The position numbers were made by a program, and so were the translations under genes. Positions 25,380 through 34,316 of a stretch of DNA of 64,000 bases are shown one piece after another. Within the stretch, counting starts at the first letter, position 1; each line of letters begins with the position of its first letter. The stretch is from NCBI GenBank assembly GCA_963823165.1, contig CAWGKV010000001.1, positions 248,001 through 312,000 on the forward strand. Reading direction: 5' to 3'. This stretch comes from Roseiarcus sp963823165 (GTDB taxonomy: Bacteria > Pseudomonadota > Alphaproteobacteria > Rhizobiales > Beijerinckiaceae). Below the pieces are notes generated by a model. It ran no database searches. It saw only the letters and a list, made by a program, of their open reading frames with translations, and was not told where the DNA came from.

Positions 25380-28084
25380 CGCGCCGGCCTCATCTCGATC
25401 TGGGTCGGCTCCGCGGCGGGCAGGCGGATGACGATGCGCGTCCCTCTCCTCTTCACCGCCGGGCTTTGCGCGATGATGGTGCCGCCCATTGCTTCGATGA
25501 GGCCGCGGCAAATCGACAGACCCAGTCCCGTACCTGGCTTGCGGCCGTCCGACCGGCCGCCGCGATAGAACTTCTCGAACACGCGCTCGATGTCGGTCGG
25601 CCTGATCCCCGGCCCCTCGTCGGTGACGCTGAGCACGACCTCGTCGCCCTCCTTGCGTCCGTGTATGGTCGCTCCGCTGTCGCCGGCGTATTTGTGGGCG
25701 TTGTCGAGCAGGTTGAACAGCACCTGTTCGAGCAGCCTGTCGTCCGCCCTCACGAACGGCAGGTCGGGCGCCAGATTGATGCGCACCGGCTGCTTCGGGA
25801 AGGCCTTGCGGCTACGCTCGGCCGCGCCTTGCACGACGTCGGCGACGTCGACGAGATCGCGCTTGACCCTGAGATTGCCGGCTTCGATGCGCGACATGTC
25901 GAGAAGGTTCGAGACGAAGCGCGACAGCCGCGCGGTTTCCTCCTCGATGGAGGCGAGAAGCTCGAGCCGTTCCGCCGGGCTCATCTTGTCGCCGAGCGAT
26001 CTAAGCGATGTGGCCGCGCCGGCGATGGCCGACAGGGGCGTGCGCAGGTCGTGCGAGAGGGAGGCGAGCAGCGCGTCGCGCACCTTCTCGTTCTCCTGCA
26101 TGGTCGCGGCTTTCAGCGCCTCGCGCGCGAGCAGCGCCCGGTCGAGCGCGATCGCGGTCTGGTCGAGGATCGCGGTCAGGGCGCGCTCGTCTTCTGCGCT
26201 GATCGGCTGTTCGGGCGAGTGCGGCTCGAAACCGCAGACGGCGATCGGCCCGCGCGCAGCGACGAGCGGCCGGAACTGATACCCGACGCTCGGCAAAGTG
26301 CCCGTGCCCCACCCGGCCGGCTCGTTCTTTTGCTGAGCCCAGCGCGCGGCCGTCATCGCGCCGGCGTCGAGCTGGGCGTCGGGGGGCCAGGCGGCCCGTA
26401 TCTGGAGATCGTCGCCCTCCGGCGTCAGGAGCGCGATGCGGCCGCCGAAGGTCGCATGCAGATGGGCCGCCGCGGCCCAAAGCACGTCGTCGGCGCTGGA
26501 GGCGCCCGAAAGCTTGCGGGAATAGTCGTAGAGCGACCGCATGATCTCGGCGTTCTTGATCACGCTTTCGCGCTGGTCTCGCACCCGCCCGGTCAGCGAC
26601 CCGGTCAGCACGGCGACCGCGAGGAAGATCAGGAGCGCGAGCAGCTCCTGCGGCGAGGCGATGGTGAAGGTGTAGAGGGGCTGGATGAAAAAGAAATTAT
26701 AAGCGATGAACGAGGCGAACGACGCGATGACCGCGGCCCGCGTGCCGAAGCGGACGCCGCTGAACAGCACGGCGGTCAGGAAGATCATCGACAGATTGGG
26801 AAGCTTGAGCTCCGTGGTCAGCGCCTCGCCGACCAGGACGGCGCAGCCGACGGACGCAAGAGCCGCGACGATCTCAGCGTTCAGCCCCTCCAAAGTGAAC
26901 TTCGGCCTGAACCTTCGCCAGAGGGAGGGGCCGGTTTCGTCGCTGGAGACGACATGAATCTCGATCGGGCCGGCCCGGCGGATAAGCTGTTCCGGCAGCG
27001 AACGGCCGATCAGGCGTCCCCAGAATCCAGACCCCGACTGGCCGATCACGATCTGGGTTACGTTCTCGCGGCGGGCGAGCCGCAGGATTTCCGCCGGATA
27101 GTCGCTGCCCTGCAGTCGCATCGTGTCGGCGCCGAGCCGCTCCGCCAGACTGAAAGTCTTGGCGATCTGGTTCGCCTTCCGGGCGTCCCCGTCCTGGACG
27201 ACCGGCTCGATGGTGACCACGGTCCAGCCGGCGTTGAGGGAGGTGGCGAGCTGCGCCGCCCGTCGCACGACACGCTCCGACACTTGGTCCGCGCCGACGC
27301 AAGCGAGCAGGCGCTCCGAGGCGGCCCACGGGCCCTCGATCGCCTTCTGGCGCAAATAATCGACCATCTGGTCGTCGACCCGGTCGGCGGTGCGGCGGAG
27401 CGCCAGTTCGCGCAGCGCCGTCAGGTTCCCGGGGGTGAAGAAGTTCTGGGTCGCGCGCCGCGCCGTCTCGGGCACGTAGACCTTGCCTTCGTTCAGGCGC
27501 TGAATGAGCTCGTCGGGCGTGATGTCGACCAGGACGACGTCGGACGCCTCCTGAAGCACGCGGTCGGGCACTGTCTCCCGCACGACGACGCCGGAAATGC
27601 TCGAGACGACGTCGGCGAGGCTCTCGAGGTGCTGGATGTTGAGCGCCGTCCAGACGTTGATGCCGGCGTCGAGCAGCTCCTGGACGTCCTGCCAGCGTTT
27701 GGGATGGCGGCTCCCGGCGGCATTGGTGTGAGCGAGCTCGTCGACGACGATCAGCTTGGGCTTGCGCTCGAGCGCCGCGTCGATGTCGAACTCGCCGATC
27801 GTCCTGCCGCGGTACTCGACCATGCGGCGCGGGAGGACCTCGAGCCCCTCGAGGAGCGCGCCGGTTTCGGCGCGGCCGTGCGTTTCGACGAGGCCGACGA
27901 CGACGTCGACGCCCTCGTCCTTCAGGCGGCGCGCGCCCTGCAGCATCGCATAGGTCTTGCCGACGCCGGGCGCCGCGCCCACAAACACCTTGAGGCGCCC
28001 GACGGTTTCCCGCCGCGCCGCCGCCAGCAGCGCGTCCGGGTCGGGGCGTCCGTTATCGGGTCGGCTCGATTGGGCCATCGGCAT
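25376..28084 (-). CDS. kdpD: Potassium sensor histidine kinase KdpD
   Basis: 902 residues, normal for KdpD. The N-terminal KdpD domain has Walker A GAAPGVGKT (36-44), then a universal-stress-like domain, then four close membrane helices (DUF4118 region, roughly residues 400-500), a GAF-like stretch, the H-box SLSHDLRTPLSAIAG near residue 665, and N and G boxes (NLLDNAHKYAG, DEGPGI, GTGLGLSICRG). Two ATGs (28084 and 28078) are possible. In most genomes kdpD directly follows kdpC; here 1.17 kb intervenes, so kdpDE may depend on a separate promoter. Confidence 0.96.
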   Translation of the reverse strand: MPMAQSSRPDNGRPDPDALLAAARRETVGRLKVFVGAAPGVGKTYAMLQGARRLKDEGVDVVVGLVETHGRAETGALLEGLEVLPRRMVEYRGRTIGEFDIDAALERKPKLIVVDELAHTNAAGSRHPKRWQDVQELLDAGINVWTALNIQHLESLADVVSSISGVVVRETVPDRVLQEASDVVLVDITPDELIQRLNEGKVYVPETARRATQNFFTPGNLTALRELALRRTADRVDDQMVDYLRQKAIEGPWAASERLLACVGADQVSERVVRRAAQLATSLNAGWTVVTIEPVVQDGDARKANQIAKTFSLAERLGADTMRLQGSDYPAEILRLARRENVTQIVIGQSGSGFWGRLIGRSLPEQLIRRAGPIEIHVVSSDETGPSLWRRFRPKFTLEGLNAEIVAALASVGCAVLVGEALTTELKLPNLSMIFLTAVLFSGVRFGTRAAVIASFASFIAYNFFFIQPLYTFTIASPQELLALLIFLAVAVLTGSLTGRVRDQRESVIKNAEIMRSLYDYSRKLSGASSADDVLWAAAAHLHATFGGRIALLTPEGDDLQIRAAWPPDAQLDAGAMTAARWAQQKNEPAGWGTGTLPSVGYQFRPLVAARGPIAVCGFEPHSPEQPISAEDERALTAILDQTAIALDRALLAREALKAATMQENEKVRDALLASLSHDLRTPLSAIAGAATSLRSLGDKMSPAERLELLASIEEETARLSRFVSNLLDMSRIEAGNLRVKRDLVDVADVVQGAAERSRKAFPKQPVRINLAPDLPFVRADDRLLEQVLFNLLDNAHKYAGDSGATIHGRKEGDEVVLSVTDEGPGIRPTDIERVFEKFYRGGRSDGRKPGTGLGLSICRGLIEAMGGTIIAQSPAVKRRGTRIVIRLPAAEPTQIEMRPAR

Positions 28085-28108
28085 TCATCGTTCGCCCCAA
28101 CGACCTTA

Positions 28109-28149
28109 GCTGATCCAGCGCCAAATTCAGCCGCAAAATGTCAACCCAG
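28109..28149 (-). repeat. Second copy of the kdpC 3' end, next to kdpD
   Basis: About 41 bp here align with 29266-29306 inside the end of kdpC with roughly seven mismatches, offset 1157 bp. In the minus strand the copy still reads VDILRLNLALDQLRS, against VNILRLNLALDQLKS in the intact gene, but with no stop at the same place; the frame runs on toward kdpD. It marks the old kdpC-kdpD junction. Confidence 0.75.
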
Positions 28150-29252
28150 GGCTAGCCTTCATGCGGCCTATCCGCGCGCCCGTGTCCCGATCCGGCTGGG
28201 CGGATTTGCTGGTATGTACCGTCCAACTGACAAGCCGAAAAAGCGTTGCCGGGATGCTCACATGATCATTACCTGTGACAGGCGGTCGCTACCTTTCCGT
28301 CTTGCGCGGCCCCTGCCCCGTCTTGCGACCGCGTTTGCCGCTCGTGAAGGGTGGTGCTAAAATACCCTCTATTTGTTCTCGATATATTCATAACCTCATG
28401 GCATAATCGGGTTGATCGGGACCGCAATGGCGGCGTGATGGAAAGCGAGGTTGGCATGGAGGCGCCTTCGAATCTCACAGCAATCTCGACCGCCCTGGGG
28501 CAGGACGTGGCGGCAGCGGTTTTCCGCCTGAGCCCATTTGCGCTGAGGAGGATTGACTTTGCCTCGCCCGGCGTCGAACCGGTCGCCGAACGGGTTCGAC
28601 CGCGGTGTCTTCGGTCGGCAGGCATGGAGCGGGTTGGCTGCCGGCGGAGGCCCATCGGCCGAAAGGCCGCGGACCAAGGGGAGGCGCAGCGCGAAGCGGA
28701 CGGGAAAAAAGAATTTGGATTCCGGCGTAACCCATTGGGAAGAGCCAATTCCTGGAAGACTTTTGCTTGGATTCGGCTATCCCCGGCTTTGCTCCGGTGC
28801 TCCCGAGCTTTGGCGGAACGTCCCGCGGCTTGTGTCTTCGGGGGCCGCCAGTGGGCTCGAGCCGTGAGGAACGCCGCCGCAGCCAGTTCCGTCCAATCCG
28901 GGGCGACTTCGGGGGACGGAAGCGGCTTCAACGGACAGTTTCCGGACAGCTCATCGCGCCGATTTTCGGGTTGTCGCTTAACCGAAGCATAACAGCGGCA
29001 AAAACAGCGGATTTCACCGAATCGCCCGCGCCAGCCGCAGCCATTCCCACCAAAACTGTCGCAAGTTCAACGTCTTGACGGAAATCGCCGCTGCGGCCGG
29101 AACAGCGGAAAAATTCGGCGGAACAGCGGATTCGACATGCGGACCAGCGAGGCCTTCCCGATTCGCGCCAGGCGGGCCGAAAGCGAAAATACAGTGCAAA
29201 TAAGTTGTATGCCGGATGCGCGCGCCAGCCGACGGCGGGCGCTCGCCGGCGG
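28150..29252. other. 1.1-kb insertion between kdpC and kdpD, no recognisable gene
   Basis: The block is bracketed by the kdpC tail and its copy. It has an AT-rich pocket (about 28355-28425), G/A-rich blocks and repeated elements containing CGGAACAGCGGA-like strings around 28995-29135. Open frames on both strands (for example 28351-28992 plus and 28269-28931 minus) overlap each other and show no family features. No terminal inverted repeats or transposase were recognised, so the origin is unknown. Confidence 0.6.
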
Positions 29253-29858
29253 CTAAGACGACTTCAGCTGATCCAGCGCCAAGTTCAGCCGCAGGATATT
29301 GACCCGCGGCTCGCCGATCAGTCCAAGAGCGCGGCCTTCGATCGAGTATTCGACCAACCGGCGCACCCGACCCTCCTCGAGGCCGCGCGCCTTGGCCACC
29401 GAAGCGACTTGGGCGAGCGCGGTTTCGGGCGAAACGTCCGGGTCGAGGCCGGATGCCGAGGTCGTGACGGCGTCCGCCGGAACGGGGCCTGGGCCGGCCA
29501 TCGCGCGCCATGCCTCGACGCCCGCCTTGACGCGATCGACCAGCTTCTGCGAGGTCGGGCCCAGGTTCGAGCCGGATGAATTGGCGGCGTTGTACGGCGC
29601 GTCGATCGTCTTGGTCGAATCGTTGGGGTCGGTGGCGGTCGTCGCAGAGGGCCGCGGATGGAAATAGCGGTCGCTCTTGAAGTTCTGCCCGATCAAAGCC
29701 GAGCCGACGACGACGCCGTTCCTTTCGATGAGACTGCCATTGGCGTTCCCCGACATCGCGAGCTGCGCGATTCCCGTAATCGCCAGCGGGTAGACGAGGC
29801 CGGTCAGCGCGCTGAACAGTATCAGCAGCACGATTGCAGGACGGATGTGCTGAACCAT
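29253..29858 (-). CDS. kdpC: Potassium-transporting ATPase subunit KdpC
   Basis: 201 residues from ATG 29858, supported by GGGAG about 9 bp upstream. Single N-terminal membrane helix (IRPAIVLLILFSALTGLVYPLAITGIAQL), then the periplasmic domain with FHPRPSAT, YNAANSSGSNLGPTS and the C-terminal ARGLEEGRVRRLV, all KdpC signatures. Periplasmic chaperone-like subunit of KdpFABC. Its last 40 bp are duplicated 1157 bp downstream beside kdpD. Confidence 0.96.
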   Translation of the reverse strand: MVQHIRPAIVLLILFSALTGLVYPLAITGIAQLAMSGNANGSLIERNGVVVGSALIGQNFKSDRYFHPRPSATTATDPNDSTKTIDAPYNAANSSGSNLGPTSQKLVDRVKAGVEAWRAMAGPGPVPADAVTTSASGLDPDVSPETALAQVASVAKARGLEEGRVRRLVEYSIEGRALGLIGEPRVNILRLNLALDQLKSS

Positions 29859-29875
29859 CGATAAACTCCCGAAAA

Positions 29876-31930
29876 TCAAGCCAGATGCAAGGCGGCGACG
29901 ACGAGGTCGATCACCTTGATGCCGATGAACGGCGCTGCGAGTCCGCCGACTCCGTAGATGAGCAGGTTGCGCCGCAGGAGCGCCGCCGCGCCGACAGGCC
30001 GATAGGCGACGCCCTTCAACGCCAGCGGAATCAGCGCGATGATGATGAGCGCGTTGAAGATGACCGCCGACAGGATCGCCGACTGCGGCGAGGCGAGCCG
30101 CATCACGTTGAGCGCACCGAGCGCCGGGTAGGTCGCGAGGAACATGGCCGGCAGGATGGCGAAGTACTTGGCGACGTCGTTGGCGATGGAGAAGGTGGTC
30201 AGCGAGCCGCGCGTCATCAGGAGCTGCTTGCCGATCTCGACGATCTCGATGAGCTTGGTCGGATTGGAGTCGAGGTCGACCATGTTGCCCGCCTCATGCG
30301 CGGCCTGCGTGCCGCTCTGCATCGCGACCCCGACGTCGGCCTGGGCGAGCGCCGGCGCGTCGTTGGTCCCGTCGCCGCACATGGCAATCAGGCGCCCGCC
30401 TGACTGCTCCTTTCGGATGTACGCGAGCTTTTCCTCCGGCGTCGCCTCGGCGAGGAAGTCATCGACGCCCGCTTCGGAGGCGATCGCGGCGGCGGTGATC
30501 GGATTGTCGCCCGTGACCATGACGGTGCGAATCCCCATGGCGCGCAGGGCGGCAAAGCGCTCCTTGATTCCAGGCTTCACCACGTCCTTCAGATGTATGG
30601 CGCCAAGGAGAATTCCCTTGTCCGCCACGGCGAGCGGCGTGCCGCCCGATATTCCCACGCGATCGACCGCGAGCCGAAACTCGGATGGAGTCTTGTCCAG
30701 GGTCGTCTCGAGGTAGCGCAAGATCGAGTCGACGGCTCCCTTGCGGATAGACCGGCCGGCGAGATCGACGCCGGAGATCCGCGTTTGGGCAGAAAATGGC
30801 ACTTCGACCGTATTTGCCGGATCGAATTTCGGTTCCGAAATCCCGTGCTCTTCCTTCGCGAGCGCGACAATCGAACGGCCTTCCGGCGTTTCGTCCGCAA
30901 GACTCGAGGCCAACGCCGCCGCGGCAAGCTCCTTCATGCTGACGCCAGGAACGGGAATGAACTCTGTCGCCATGCGGTTGCCGAAAGTGATCGTGCCCGT
31001 CTTGTCGAGCAGCAGCGTGTCCACGTCGCCCGCCGCCTCGACCGCGCGGCCTGAAGTCGCGATGACGTTGAAGCGGATCAGCCTGTTCATGCCGGCGATG
31101 CCGATCGCCGACAACAGGCCGCCGATCGTCGTCGGAATGAGGCAGACGAGAAGAGCGATCAGCACCGTCGCCGAAAGAACCGTCCCCGAATATTTCGCGA
31201 TCGGCCACAGCGTGACGCAGACGATCAGGAAGATGATGGTCAGCCCCGACAGCAGGATCGACAGCGCCAGCTCGTTCGGCGTCTTCTGGCGCTCCGCGCC
31301 TTCGACGAGCGCGATCATGCGGTCGAGGAAGGTCGAGCCCGGAGAGGCCGTGATTCGGACCTTGATGAAGTCGGACAATACGGTCGTGCCGCCGGTGACG
31401 GCCGATCGGTCGCCGCCCGCCTCGCGGATGACGGGGGCGGATTCGCCGGTGATGGCCAACTCGTTGACCGAAGCGACGCCTTCGATGATGTCGCCATCGC
31501 TCGGGATGAGGTCGCCCGCCTCGACCAGAACGACGTCGCCCGCGCGAAGGTCGAGCGCGTTGACGCTCAGCACCGGGCCGTCCAATCTCTTCGGATCGGC
31601 GTAGCGCTTGGCGATCGTGTCGGTGCGCGCCCGGCGCAGGGCGTCCGCCTGCGCCTTGCCGCGCCCTTCCGCCACCGCCTCGGCGAAATTGGCGAACAGG
31701 ACCGTGAACCACAGCCAGGCGGCGATCTGTCCGGTGAAGGACGCGACCCCGTCCTGGGCGATGAGATCCCGCACGAAGAACAGCGTCACCAGGACCGAGA
31801 CCACCTCGGTCACGAAGATCACCGGATTCTTGGCCAGCGTCCGCGGATCGAGCTTGTGCACGGCAGCGATCGCCGCAGGGCCGACGATCTTGCGGTCGAA
31901 CAGCCCTTGGGGCTTTGCTTTCTTCGCCAT
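29876..31930 (-). CDS. kdpB: Potassium-transporting P-type ATPase subunit KdpB
   Basis: 684 residues. Phosphorylation motif LLLDKTGTITFGN, actuator motif TGES (ELAITGESAPV), hinge MCGDGTNDAPALAQADVGVAM and the C-terminal membrane helices are all present. Hydrolyses ATP to drive K+ uptake through KdpA. It lies 15 bp after kdpA and 17 bp before the kdpC start. Confidence 0.97.
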   Translation of the reverse strand: MAKKAKPQGLFDRKIVGPAAIAAVHKLDPRTLAKNPVIFVTEVVSVLVTLFFVRDLIAQDGVASFTGQIAAWLWFTVLFANFAEAVAEGRGKAQADALRRARTDTIAKRYADPKRLDGPVLSVNALDLRAGDVVLVEAGDLIPSDGDIIEGVASVNELAITGESAPVIREAGGDRSAVTGGTTVLSDFIKVRITASPGSTFLDRMIALVEGAERQKTPNELALSILLSGLTIIFLIVCVTLWPIAKYSGTVLSATVLIALLVCLIPTTIGGLLSAIGIAGMNRLIRFNVIATSGRAVEAAGDVDTLLLDKTGTITFGNRMATEFIPVPGVSMKELAAAALASSLADETPEGRSIVALAKEEHGISEPKFDPANTVEVPFSAQTRISGVDLAGRSIRKGAVDSILRYLETTLDKTPSEFRLAVDRVGISGGTPLAVADKGILLGAIHLKDVVKPGIKERFAALRAMGIRTVMVTGDNPITAAAIASEAGVDDFLAEATPEEKLAYIRKEQSGGRLIAMCGDGTNDAPALAQADVGVAMQSGTQAAHEAGNMVDLDSNPTKLIEIVEIGKQLLMTRGSLTTFSIANDVAKYFAILPAMFLATYPALGALNVMRLASPQSAILSAVIFNALIIIALIPLALKGVAYRPVGAAALLRRNLLIYGVGGLAAPFIGIKVIDLVVAALHLA

Positions 31931-31945
31931 GGACGAGAACTCCCG

Positions 31946-33655
31946 TCAGAAGGTCTTGCCGTTGAGCATCAGGAAATGCTCAACCACCGGCCCAAGCGAC
32001 AGGGCGGGGAAATACTGCAAGAGGTAGAGAATGATGATCACGCCGACCAAGAGACCCACGAACAGCGGGCCGTCGGTCGGGAAAGTGCCGGCAGAGGCCG
32101 GGACCTTCTTCTTCGCCGCCAGCGAACCGGCCATAGCCAGCACCGGCACGACATAGGCGAAGCGACCAAGAAGCATGACGAGGCCGCCTGCCGTGTTGAA
32201 CCAGAGCGTGTCGCCGTTGATCCCGGCGAATGCCGAGCCGTTGTTGGCGCTGGCGGAGGCGAATAGATAGATGATTTCGGAGAGCCCGTGCGGGCCGTTG
32301 TTGCCGAGGCTGTCGATCGCTGTCTGCAGCAGCACGGAGGCGCCCACGAGGCCGAGCACGCTCAGCGGATAGATCAGCACCGCCAGCATGGCGAACTTCA
32401 TCTCGCGCACCTCAATCTTCTTGCCGAGATATTCGGGTGTGCGGCCGACCATCAGCCCCGCAATGAACACCGCGATGATCGCCAGTACCAGGAAGCCGTA
32501 GAGGCCGGCTCCGACGCCGCCCGGCCAGATGCAGCCGGCGAGCAGGTTGAACATCGGCACGAGGCCGCCGAGCGGCGTCATCGAATCGTGCATGGTATTG
32601 ACGGCGCCGGTGCTGGTGCCGGAGGTCGCGGTGGCGAACAAGACCGAGAACGCCTGACCGTTGCGGATCTCTTTGCCTTCGAGGTTGCCCGCGGACGGGT
32701 CTACGCCGAGCGCGGTCAGGATCGGGTTGCCCGCGGTCTCGGCCCAGTAGGCGACCCCAATCCCGACAATGAGGAAGACCGCCATCGCCGCCAGGATGGC
32801 CCAGCCCTGACGCGTGGCGCCGACCGCTCGGCCGAAGGCGAGCACCGAGGCCGTCGGGATCAGCAGCAGGGCCCAGATCTCGATCAAGTTGGTCCAGGCG
32901 TTGGGGTTCTCGAACGGATGGGCGGAGTTGGCGTTGAAGAAGCCGCCGCCGTTGGTGCCGAGCTCCTTGATGATCTCCTGGCTTGCGACCGGCCCGAGCG
33001 AAATGGTCTGCTTCGCGCCCTCGAGGGTCGTCGCGTCGACGGCGCCGGCGAGCGTCTGCGGCACGCCGAGAGCGACGAGGACGAGCGCGCCGACGACCGA
33101 GATCGGCAGGAGGATGTAAAGCGTGACGCGCGTGAGATCGACCCAGAAATTGCCGACCGTCGGGGCAGAAGAGCGGGCAAAGGCGCGAACGAGAGCAAAC
33201 GCCATCGCAAGGCCCGTCGCCGCCGAGACGAAGTTGTGCACGGTGAGGCCGAGCATCTGGGTGAGATGACTCATGGTCGTCTCGCCGCTGTAGTTCTGCC
33301 AGTTCGTATTGGTGATGAAGCTGGAAGAGGTGTTGAAGGCGAGATCGGGCGCGACGGCGTCGAAGCCGCGCGGGTTCAGCGGTAGAAAATTCTGCAGCCG
33401 CTGCAAGGCGTATAGCGACAGGAACCCGGCGACCGAAAAGACGACCACCGCGATCGTGTAGGCGAACCAGTCCTGCTCCCGCGCCGGGTCGACGCCCGCA
33501 AGCCGATAGAATCCGCACTCGACCGGCCCGAGCACCGGCGTCAGAAAGCCTCTTTCGCCGGCGTAGACGCCCGCGATGAATTTGCTCAAGGGAATGGCGC
33601 AGACGAGCACGAGCGCAAGCGTCAACGCAATCTGCAGCCAGCCGACAAGGGTCAT
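31946..33655 (-). CDS. kdpA: Potassium-transporting ATPase subunit KdpA
   Basis: 569 residues, about ten membrane helices. Selectivity-filter-like segments are visible: NTSSSFITNTNWQNY, GTNGGGFFNANSAHPFENP, TATSGTSTGAVNTMHDS and ASANNGSAFAG. It is the K+ channel-like subunit of KdpFABC. The start lies 16 bp after kdpF. Confidence 0.97.
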   Translation of the reverse strand: MTLVGWLQIALTLALVLVCAIPLSKFIAGVYAGERGFLTPVLGPVECGFYRLAGVDPAREQDWFAYTIAVVVFSVAGFLSLYALQRLQNFLPLNPRGFDAVAPDLAFNTSSSFITNTNWQNYSGETTMSHLTQMLGLTVHNFVSAATGLAMAFALVRAFARSSAPTVGNFWVDLTRVTLYILLPISVVGALVLVALGVPQTLAGAVDATTLEGAKQTISLGPVASQEIIKELGTNGGGFFNANSAHPFENPNAWTNLIEIWALLLIPTASVLAFGRAVGATRQGWAILAAMAVFLIVGIGVAYWAETAGNPILTALGVDPSAGNLEGKEIRNGQAFSVLFATATSGTSTGAVNTMHDSMTPLGGLVPMFNLLAGCIWPGGVGAGLYGFLVLAIIAVFIAGLMVGRTPEYLGKKIEVREMKFAMLAVLIYPLSVLGLVGASVLLQTAIDSLGNNGPHGLSEIIYLFASASANNGSAFAGINGDTLWFNTAGGLVMLLGRFAYVVPVLAMAGSLAAKKKVPASAGTFPTDGPLFVGLLVGVIIILYLLQYFPALSLGPVVEHFLMLNGKTF

Positions 33656-33671
33656 CGTTCAATCCTCGAAA

Positions 33672-33758
33672 TCAGAATTTCTCGGGACGAAGCAAGGTGT
33701 AGAGCAGATAGAGGCCGAGCCCGACGGCTACGATCAGTCCGAAGATCGGTTCGCTCAT
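33672..33758 (-). CDS. kdpF: Potassium-transporting ATPase subunit KdpF
   Basis: 28 residues, a single membrane helix (MSEPIFGLIVAVGLGLYLLYTLL, ending RPEKF), the classical KdpF sequence type. ATG 33758 is preceded by AGGAGG with good spacing. A longer frame to 34016 exists but only this tail is KdpF. Stabilises the KdpFABC complex. Confidence 0.9.
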   Translation of the reverse strand: MSEPIFGLIVAVGLGLYLLYTLLRPEKF

Positions 33759-33769
33759 TGTTGGCCTCC

Positions 33770-33853
33770 TCAAAGCCGCCTGAGGCCCGCCGCGTAGGCG
33801 GCCATCAGCGCGATGACCGCGAACCCGAGCGCTACGAACACGATATCCAGCAT
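33770..33853 (-). CDS. 27-residue membrane peptide upstream of kdpF
   Basis: ATG 33853 to TGA 33770, peptide MLDIVFVALGFAVIALMAAY followed by AAGLRRL. One membrane helix with a basic C-terminus. It lies 11 bp before kdpF and has GGAG before its ATG. Similar tiny frames before kdpF occur in many proteobacterial kdp operons, from memory. Probably a second KdpF-like accessory peptide; function unproven. Confidence 0.65.
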   Translation of the reverse strand: MLDIVFVALGFAVIALMAAYAAGLRRL

Positions 33854-34316
33854 GAGACTCTCCGCGAAGAACGGCGTCGTCTATCGCGGCGCCATGTAAG
33901 GTTTCGATAGGGAACATCGCCGCGGGCATAAGGATTCGATTAAGATCCGCCCCCAGTATGCCGCGCGGGGCAATCTTGCCGTTCTCGCCTGCTGCTTTCG
34001 TTGCGCTTTGGGTCAAAGAGTTGAATGTGTCGCCATGTCGCTGCGACGACCTGTCAATCCAGAGTCGCTTTATGCACTGCAGCGATTGGAGCGAAGCGAC
34101 CCATCGCCATGGACAGGGCGTTGCCGAGAGCCGGCGCTTTTCCAGGCGATGGCGTCGGATGCTGGATTGTGACGCCCGAAACGGAGCGTTGTTTGCCTGT
34201 TTGCACTTGGCTTAATCAAGCTTCGTTAGCAAAAATATCGAAACCGCCGTATATCGGGGCCAATCCATTCGGTCGCGACGACGCGCGCGGCCCGACCAGC
34301 ACCCGGGAGAACATTT
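33854..34316. other. Divergent intergenic region, kdp operon and lipoprotein PPIase gene
   Basis: 463 bp that should hold the kdp promoter with KdpE sites on the minus side and the promoter of the plus-strand gene. I could not identify a KdpE box or convincing -35/-10 pairs. Short frames here are not protein-like. Confidence 0.45.

Noticed and set aside
25466..28360. 964-residue open frame opposite kdpD
   Set aside because: A GC-rich antisense shadow; KdpD on the minus strand has every family motif, and the antisense product is Arg/Asp/Gly-rich without any recognisable domain.
28269..28992. Open frames on both strands in the kdp insertion
   Set aside because: They overlap each other, have low-complexity composition and no recognisable motif; not enough to call a gene.
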